From positions 1 to 37,592 of the forward strand of contig JANXWW010000122.1 of assembly GCA_025350945.1 (NCBI GenBank): 37,592 nucleotides of DNA, given 5' to 3'. Positions 32,480 through 37,592 of the stretch are shown piece by piece. The notes under the pieces were generated by a model. It searched no databases. It worked only from the letters and a program-made list of their open reading frames with translations, and was not told the origin of the DNA. Position 1 is the stretch's first letter. Each line of letters begins with the position of its first letter. This DNA is from Burkholderiales bacterium. Lineage in GTDB: Bacteria > Pseudomonadota > Gammaproteobacteria > Burkholderiales > Usitatibacteraceae. The position numbers were made by a program, and so were the translations under genes.

Positions 32480-35308
32480 ATGAAAAGAATGTTATTTAAC
32501 GCTACGCAAGCCGAAGAGCTTCGCGTCGCCATTGTTGACGGTCAAAAACTGGTCGACCTCGATATTGAACATGTTGGTCAGGAACAGCGCAAAAGTAATA
32601 TCTACAAGGCAAAGGTCACCCGGGTTGAACAATCGCTCGAAGCGATTTTTGTTGACTACGGCGCTGAGCGCCACGGCTTTTTGCCGTTCAAGGAATTAAC
32701 CCGCGAATACGTGCAAGGCGAAGACGGCGATGGCACCCGCGCCAAGCTCGCGCAAAATTTAAAAGTCGGCCAGGAAATCCTTGTGCAAGTCGAGAAAGAT
32801 GAACGCGGTAACAAGGGTGCGGCGCTGACCACCTATGTTTCACTCGCCGGTCGTTATTTGGTGCTGATGCCGAATAATCCGCGCGGCGGCGGTGTGTCGC
32901 GCCGTGTGGAAGGCGAAGATCGGGCCGAGCTGCGTGAAACATTAGACTCACTGAATATTCCAGCAGGCATGAGCGTGATTGCCCGTACTGCCGGCATAGG
33001 CCGCAGCGCAGAAGAATTGCAGTGGGATCTAAGTTACCTGATGCAGCTTTGGGAAGCCATCGAAGGTGCGGGTCGCGATGTTAAAGCACCCGAACTGATT
33101 TATCTGGAATCAAGCCTGGTGGTGCGCGCGATTCGCGATTTGTTCCAGCCCGATATTGGCGAGATTTTGATCGATACGCCAGAAATTTTTGAACAAGCGC
33201 AATCGTTCATGTCCACCGTAATGCCAGCCAATGTGGGCAAGGTCAAGCTTTACACGGATGACGTGCCGCTGTTCTCGCGCTTTCAGATTGAGCATCAGAT
33301 CGAGACTGCATATCGCCGCGATGTACAACTGCCTTCCGGCGGTGCCATTGTGATTGACCATACCGAAGCGCTGGTGTCAGTTGACGTGAACTCAGCCCGC
33401 GCCACGCGTGGTCACGATATTGAAGACACCGCATTCCGCACCAACTGCGAGGCGGCCGATGAGATTGCGCGTCAGTTGCGTTTGCGCGATTTGGGCGGCT
33501 TGGTGGTGATCGATTTCATCGATATGGAATCACCGAAAAATCAGCGCGAAGTAGAAAATCGTTTGCGCGACGCACTGCATCATGATCGCGCCCGTGTGCA
33601 AACCGGCAAAATTTCGCGCTTCGGTTTGCTCGAACTTTCACGTCAGCGCTTGCAACCCGCTCTGTCCGAATCAAGCTATATCCCCTGCCCACGCTGTCAC
33701 GGCATTGGTCATATTCGCGATACTTCTTCCTCTGCATTACATATTTTGCGCATCATCCAGGAAGAGTCGATGAAGGAAAACACGGCCGCCATTCACGCGC
33801 AAGTGCCAGTGGATGTGGCCACATTTTTACTGAACGAAAAACGTCAGGACGTGCATGCTATTGAGACCCGTTTCAAGGTCAATGTGCTACTGATTCCGAA
33901 CGTCCATCTTGAAACACCAAACTACGAAATCGAGCGTCTTCGCCACGATTCAGAAAAACTGGATGTCATTACACCAAGCTATCAGATGGTGGTGAAACCG
34001 ACTGAAGATGCAACCGCGAAAGCCGCCGCCGCCGCACCGGAAGTCAAGGCGACGCGTGCAGAACCTGTTGTCAAAGGCATCACGCCCGACCAGCCCGCAC
34101 CCATGGCGGCAGAACCTGCCTCACGTGAAGTGCGCACCGCTGCCGCACAAGCAGAACGCGCCAGAGCAGTAGCGAACACAAACACGAGCACGGTAACGCC
34201 TGCACCTTCGCTATGGAAGCGCTTTACCAGCTTCTTCAGCGGCGAAGTAGCCACACCACAACCTATTGCACCGCAGCGTCCTGAAGGTGAGCGCGTAAAA
34301 GACGCCACCAAAGAAGGTAGCCGCGACCAGAACCGTGATCGCAGCAGACGCGATGGTGGCCGCGACAATAAACGCGGTGGAGAACGCCGTCCAGGTCAGG
34401 GGCCGCAACTCCCCAACCAAGGACAAAATCGTCCTCCGCGTGGGCAGCAGGGCCGCGATGCAAATCGTGAGTTGCCTATCGCTGGCAATACCGATGCGAA
34501 ACCAGCTGAAGCAGCACGCCCACCTCGCGAACCAAGACCACCGCGTGAGCCACGTGAGGCGAGAGAACCACGCGCAGATTCACAAGGCGCACAGCAACAA
34601 AAACCGCGCCAGCCACAAGCACCAAAGCCCGCGCTGGAATCAAAACCTGCTGAGCAAACTGAGGAAGGCGAAAGCCGTGGTCGTCGCCGTCGTGGTCGCG
34701 GTGGACGCGGTGGTCGCGACAGCAATGGTGAACGAGGTGAACGTGCGCCGCGTAGTGACGCAACTAATGAAGCAATGAGCGGCCCGGCAGAAGTTGCTGC
34801 GGCACCAGCGGCGATGAATAACGCTGCCGCTATGGCAACGGCTGAACATAGCCAAACCACCGCGCCTGCTGTCGCGTCTGCCGTAGTGAGCACAGCACCC
34901 GTGCCTGCGTTTTTGATGGCCGATGCGCCGCAGCAAACTGCAGCGCTTGCGCCATCGCACGAGCCAATTTACGAAGCACCGGCACCGGTTGCAGCTCCTG
35001 CTGTACAGCAGCCTGCCCCGGCAATGCAGCCGGCGTTGGCGTTTGGCTCAGTTGATCAAATCGATGAACCGGAATCGGCCCGCTCAGCACCGCGTCGTCG
35101 TCCACGACCCGATCAAAACACCAACGCGCAGGCAAACGAGCCGTTAGTATTTATCGAGACGGCGGCTGACAAAGTGCAGCAGGCGGTATTGGCTGAAGAA
35201 GAGGCTCCACGCCGCCGCACACCGCGTCTACGCAAGCCGCGTGAAACGTTAAATGAGCCGTTGGTGGTGGTGGAAACACAACCAAATCAGAGCCCGCCCC
35301 AGCCGTAA
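32480..35308 (+). CDS. rne: Ribonuclease E
   Basis: A 942-residue RNase E. The catalytic half (1-505) has MKRMLFNATQAEELRVAIVDGQ, an S1 domain (about 38-120), a 5'-sensor region, the DNase-I-like core with metal ligands D302 (VSVDVNSA) and D345 (VIDFIDME), and the zinc-link CPRC (C403, C406). The tail (about 505-942) is disordered, rich in Pro, Ala, Gln and Arg, with RNA-binding-like arginine blocks (RDRSRRDGGRDNKRGGERR, PPREPRPPREPREAREPR, GRRRRGRGGRGGRD). It is expected to scaffold a degradosome. The last 70 residues repeat an NEPLVxxET motif. RNase E starts mRNA decay and matures rRNA and tRNA. The ATG at 32480 follows GAAAGAAGAA. A terminator follows. Confidence 0.96.
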   Translation: MKRMLFNATQAEELRVAIVDGQKLVDLDIEHVGQEQRKSNIYKAKVTRVEQSLEAIFVDYGAERHGFLPFKELTREYVQGEDGDGTRAKLAQNLKVGQEILVQVEKDERGNKGAALTTYVSLAGRYLVLMPNNPRGGGVSRRVEGEDRAELRETLDSLNIPAGMSVIARTAGIGRSAEELQWDLSYLMQLWEAIEGAGRDVKAPELIYLESSLVVRAIRDLFQPDIGEILIDTPEIFEQAQSFMSTVMPANVGKVKLYTDDVPLFSRFQIEHQIETAYRRDVQLPSGGAIVIDHTEALVSVDVNSARATRGHDIEDTAFRTNCEAADEIARQLRLRDLGGLVVIDFIDMESPKNQREVENRLRDALHHDRARVQTGKISRFGLLELSRQRLQPALSESSYIPCPRCHGIGHIRDTSSSALHILRIIQEESMKENTAAIHAQVPVDVATFLLNEKRQDVHAIETRFKVNVLLIPNVHLETPNYEIERLRHDSEKLDVITPSYQMVVKPTEDATAKAAAAAPEVKATRAEPVVKGITPDQPAPMAAEPASREVRTAAAQAERARAVANTNTSTVTPAPSLWKRFTSFFSGEVATPQPIAPQRPEGERVKDATKEGSRDQNRDRSRRDGGRDNKRGGERRPGQGPQLPNQGQNRPPRGQQGRDANRELPIAGNTDAKPAEAARPPREPRPPREPREAREPRADSQGAQQQKPRQPQAPKPALESKPAEQTEEGESRGRRRRGRGGRGGRDSNGERGERAPRSDATNEAMSGPAEVAAAPAAMNNAAAMATAEHSQTTAPAVASAVVSTAPVPAFLMADAPQQTAALAPSHEPIYEAPAPVAAPAVQQPAPAMQPALAFGSVDQIDEPESARSAPRRRPRPDQNTNAQANEPLVFIETAADKVQQAVLAEEEAPRRRTPRLRKPRETLNEPLVVVETQPNQSPPQP

Positions 35309-35349
35309 AAACGCACCAGCCATATAAAAATTTGTACAGTCGTTAATAG

Positions 35350-35381
35350 GCCGTTCGCAACATTTTGCGAACGGCTTTTTT
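35350..35381 (+). terminator. Rho-independent terminator of rne
   Basis: GCCGTTCGCAA and TTGCGAACGGC form a perfect 11-bp stem around a CATT loop, followed by six T residues. It lies 42 bases after the rne stop and 38 bases before the next gene, so that gene needs its own promoter. Confidence 0.95.
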
Positions 35382-35418
35382 ATTGGCTGTTAGGATTATA
35401 AATTTGGAGGAACGAATA

Positions 35419-36030
35419 ATGACCACCGCAAAAAAACCTATCGATTTCTATTTTGATTTTTCCTCGCCGTATGGTTATCTGGCTGCGATGCGCATCGATG
35501 CGGTGGCGGCAAAATACGGGCGTAACGTGGCGTGGCGGCCTATTTTGCTGGGGCCTGCGTTCAAAGCCAGCGGCAACGCGCCGCTGATCAGCCAACCGCT
35601 TAAAGGCGATTATGCGCGGCGCGACTTGCCGCGAACGGCGGCATTTATGGGCATTCCCTTTGGCCTACCCACACCCTTCCCCACCGGTACGCAAAACGCA
35701 GCGCGGGCATTTTATTGGCTTAATGATCGCGATCCCGTGATCGCCAAGACAGTTGCGATTTCGCTGCTACAAACTTACTTTGTTGAGGGCCGCGATATTA
35801 CGTCGCCAGAAATCGTGGTGGAAATTGCCTCGCAGCATAACGTTGATTCGGCTGAGCTCAGCGCAGCATTGGCCGATCCGGTTGTTAAAGATCGCCTGAA
35901 AAAAGAAGTTGAAGCTTCACTGGCGCTGGGCGTGTTTGGCTCGCCCTATATCGTGGTTGATGGTGAAGCATTTTGGGGGGCGGATCGATTGGCGCAAATC
36001 GAAGCGTGGCTGAAAACAGGCGGCTGGTAG
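35419..36030 (+). CDS. 2-hydroxychromene-2-carboxylate isomerase family protein (DsbA fold)
   Basis: A 203-residue protein of the thioredoxin-like DsbA/HCCA-isomerase family. The start is PIDFYFDFSSPYGYLAAMRID with the glutathione-activating serine (S15/S16) in place of the cysteines of DsbA. Later come AFYWLNDRDP, VFGSPYIVVDGEAFWGADRL with the cis-proline loop, and a C-terminal helix. In naphthalene degradation this enzyme isomerises a chromene acid with glutathione, but many members lack any aromatic pathway nearby, as here, so the true substrate is unknown. The ATG at 35419 has GGAGG upstream; the longer frame from 35365 would begin inside the rne terminator. It converges on marC with 15 bases between. 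Confidence 0.9.
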   Translation: MTTAKKPIDFYFDFSSPYGYLAAMRIDAVAAKYGRNVAWRPILLGPAFKASGNAPLISQPLKGDYARRDLPRTAAFMGIPFGLPTPFPTGTQNAARAFYWLNDRDPVIAKTVAISLLQTYFVEGRDITSPEIVVEIASQHNVDSAELSAALADPVVKDRLKKEVEASLALGVFGSPYIVVDGEAFWGADRLAQIEAWLKTGGW

Positions 36031-36045
36031 CAAATAAGCAGTGCC

Positions 36046-36711
36046 CTAATATTTAAAAACATCGGGCTTCCCTAGCGCAGGAATCAGCTCAACAATCCCG
36101 CCTGCAAAAATCTCAACGGCAAGTGCAGCGAGCAGCAGGCCCATAATCCGCGTCGCAATATTCACCGTTGTTTTACTCATGCGTTGACCAACTTGCGACG
36201 CAATACGCAACGCAATCCACGTAACCAACGCGACCCCTACAGCGACACCGCACACTGCCACAATATGCAGCAAAGTTTTTTTCTCACTCGCGTAAATGAT
36301 GATCGTGGACATTGCACCCGGTCCGGCGAGTAACGGGATCGCGAGCGGCACCACGGCAATACTCGCCTTGTCTACCGCCTCTTCTGCTTCTTCAGGCGTT
36401 TGCTTGTCCGGTGAAGGCATTGCCTGCATCATCGCGAGTGCTGTGGTCATCACCAAAATTGCGCCGCCTACTTTAAAACTGGCGATGCTAATGCCAAATA
36501 CATCAAGCACGCGTTCGCCCAAAATGGCTGACACAAGCAGCACGATCGCCACGGTAATGGCTGCAATCCGCGCGGTTTTCATGCGTTCTATTTTGCTTTG
36601 ATGTGGCGTCATGGCGACGAACACGGGAACAATGCCGAGGGGATTGACGATCACAATCATTGCCACAAAAATCTTGACGTAAGCCGCCAGCGACAGCAAC
36701 TCTGCACTCAT
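36046..36711 (-). CDS. MarC family membrane protein
   Basis: A 221-residue membrane protein with about six hydrophobic helices and the MarC/YchE family segments FVAMIVIVNPLGIVPVFVAMT near the start, FKVGGAILVMTTALAMMQA in the middle and AIPLLAGPGAMSTIIIYAS. The function of the family is unsettled: despite the name, MarC is not shown to give drug resistance. A short acidic loop (PDKQTPEEAEEAVDK) lies between the third and fourth helices. The ATG at 36711 overlaps the stop of the tyrosine phosphatase gene (ATGA), so it is probably the last gene of a uvrB-phosphatase-marC run. Confidence 0.92.
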   Translation of the reverse strand: MSAELLSLAAYVKIFVAMIVIVNPLGIVPVFVAMTPHQSKIERMKTARIAAITVAIVLLVSAILGERVLDVFGISIASFKVGGAILVMTTALAMMQAMPSPDKQTPEEAEEAVDKASIAVVPLAIPLLAGPGAMSTIIIYASEKKTLLHIVAVCGVAVGVALVTWIALRIASQVGQRMSKTTVNIATRIMGLLLAALAVEIFAGGIVELIPALGKPDVFKY

Positions 36712-37226
36712 GTTTTGTTGACCGGAACATCATCGGCGAATACACTCAATAGATGCTGACGCAGCCCTGTACAACCATGCTCAATAAGACTTAACACGTG
36801 CTCGAAATCCTTTTCTTCGCCCATGTAGGGGTCGGGCACTTCGCTTTGATTGCCGCTTTGCCCGCGAGTAGGGCTGTAGTTTAAAAATAGCTCTGCCTTA
36901 TGTGTATGCCGCGCCGGGCAGAGCGCCTTGAGATAGTCGAGATTGACCTCATCCATCGCCAACACATAATCGAATTGTCGAAAATCACTCACCGTCACTT
37001 GTCGCGCGCGTATGGACGTGAGATCAACACCACGACGTGCAGCATGATGAATTGAGCGCGCATCAGGTGCTGAACCGATTTGATAATCATGCGTGCCTGC
37101 GGAATCAATCTCGACTTTATCTTCCAGCGGCGTACCTGCAATCATCTTGCGGAAAACACCTTCAGCCGTCGGCGAGCGGCAGATATTGCCCATACAAACA
37201 AACAATATTCGAACGGTTTTTTTCAT
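36708..37226 (-). CDS. Low-molecular-weight protein-tyrosine phosphatase
   Basis: A 172-residue low-molecular-weight phosphatase. The active-site loop VCMGNICRSPTAEGVF holds the CX5R motif (C11 to R17), and the general-acid aspartate is in EVPDPYMGEEKDFEHV. The family removes phosphate from tyrosine in proteins, often regulators of exopolysaccharide synthesis; no kinase partner is near. I used the ATG at 37226. A GTG just before it (37229) adds one residue. It lies 18 bases downstream of uvrB and overlaps marC. Confidence 0.93.
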   Translation of the reverse strand: MKKTVRILFVCMGNICRSPTAEGVFRKMIAGTPLEDKVEIDSAGTHDYQIGSAPDARSIHHAARRGVDLTSIRARQVTVSDFRQFDYVLAMDEVNLDYLKALCPARHTHKAELFLNYSPTRGQSGNQSEVPDPYMGEEKDFEHVLSLIEHGCTGLRQHLLSVFADDVPVNKT

Positions 37227-37244
37227 CACGAATTTTTCTTGTGA

Positions 37245-37592
37245 TCAGGCTTCAAGTGGAGTGTCGGGGCCGCCGAGCAGCATTCGGTTTCGCAACATGC
37301 GCAACTCATCGCGCAGCTTGCCAGCTTTTTCAAACTCCAGATTGCGCGCGGCTTCCATCATTTCGCGCTCGACACGCTTGACCGCTGTCTCCATTTGCTT
37401 TTCACTGAGCACATCGTATTTTTTCCGGTCTTGCGCGGCTTTGCGCTCGCTACTTTGCGTGGCGCGTTTCTCGTCTACGTTATACGCCCCATCAATAATA
37501 TCCTTGATTTTCTTGACGACTGATTTGGGCGTAATACCGTTATCCAGATTGAATTGAATCTGCTTAGCGCGGCGGCGATTGGTTTCTGAAAT
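37245..37592 (-). CDS. uvrB: Excinuclease ABC subunit B, C-terminal end (partial)
   Basis: The last 115 residues of UvrB, cut by the window edge. It begins ISETNRRRAKQIQFNLDNGITPKSV, which is the conserved end of the helicase core. It closes with the UVR domain (EREMMEAARNLEFEKAGKLRDELRMLR) that contacts UvrC. UvrB verifies DNA damage and recruits UvrC for nucleotide excision repair. The TGA stop lies at 37245-37247 and the phosphatase gene follows after 18 bases. Confidence 0.96.
   Translation of the reverse strand: MSETNRRRAKQIQFNLDNGITPKSVVKKIKDIIDGAYNVDEKRATQSSERKAAQDRKKYDVLSEKQMETAVKRVEREMMEAARNLEFEKAGKLRDELRMLRNRMLLGGPDTPLEA

Noticed and set aside
34396-34893. Long minus-strand frames opposite the RNase E tail
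   Set aside because: The GC-rich, repetitive codons of the Arg/Pro/Ala-rich tail keep other frames open by composition alone.
1-37592. tRNA, rRNA, prophage, insertion sequence or integrative element in the window
   Set aside because: No clover-leaf gene, transposase, integrase or phage gene was recognised by reading; a dedicated search (tRNAscan-SE, ISfinder) would be needed to exclude short remnants.

Overview
The window is a stretch of bacterial chromosome, most likely from a betaproteobacterium. The base composition is mildly GC-rich by eye. The strongest clue is a housekeeping block on the minus strand with the order rluC - HAD phosphatase - Rieske protein - (GGDEF/EAL gene) // RsmI-like methylase and maf on plus // yceD - rpmF - plsX - fabH - fabD - fabG - acpP - fabF - mltG - tmk - holB - pilZ, with rne divergent from rluC. 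This is the order known from proteobacteria; the Rieske, RsmI-like and PilZ members are typical of the beta class. No tRNA, rRNA, insertion sequence, prophage gene or CRISPR array was recognised.

Layout. 1-2.2 kb: end of valS, an MFS exporter and a PaaG-type enoyl-CoA hydratase/isomerase. 2.2-7.6 kb: tusA (minus) with a repeated start region, a lone animal-type heme peroxidase with its own terminator, a chromate resistance pair (rhodanese-ChrB fusion plus ChrA), and moaC (minus). 7.7-14.2 kb: a BepA-like periplasmic protease, soxX and soxA in overlapping frames, then a MacA-like adaptor, an ABC ATPase and a separate MacB-type permease. 14.3-15.1 kb: a small charged protein and a LOG-family enzyme. 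15.1-24.7 kb (minus): pilZ, holB, tmk, mltG and the fatty-acid/phospholipid cluster, with rpmF and yceD. 24.8-26.1 kb (plus): maf/yceF and an RsmI-like methylase. 26.2-31.8 kb (minus): a 1165-residue four-PAS GGDEF/EAL protein, a Rieske protein, a phosphoglycolate-phosphatase-like HAD enzyme and RluC. 31.8-35.4 kb: a long structured leader, rne and a textbook terminator. 35.4-37.6 kb: a DsbA-fold isomerase, then marC, a low-molecular-weight tyrosine phosphatase and the end of uvrB on minus.

How the parts work together. The fab block makes malonyl-ACP, starts, elongates and reduces acyl chains on ACP, and feeds acyl-phosphate to phospholipid synthesis. tmk, holB, pilZ and mltG link it to DNA replication, pili and cell-wall synthesis. 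Several genes outside that block concern sulfur or oxidative chemistry: TusA, a rhodanese domain, SoxXA, the heme peroxidase and chromate efflux. SoxXA has no SoxYZ, SoxB or SoxCD partner here.

I found no gene system here that I would call undescribed. The most interesting signals are small-scale: a four-fold 13-bp repeat that copies the tusA start region, in-frame tandem repeats in soxA, bepA and yceD, the hairpin-bearing rne leader, a duplicated peptide at the RNase E C-terminus, and an intrinsic terminator between acpP and fabF.
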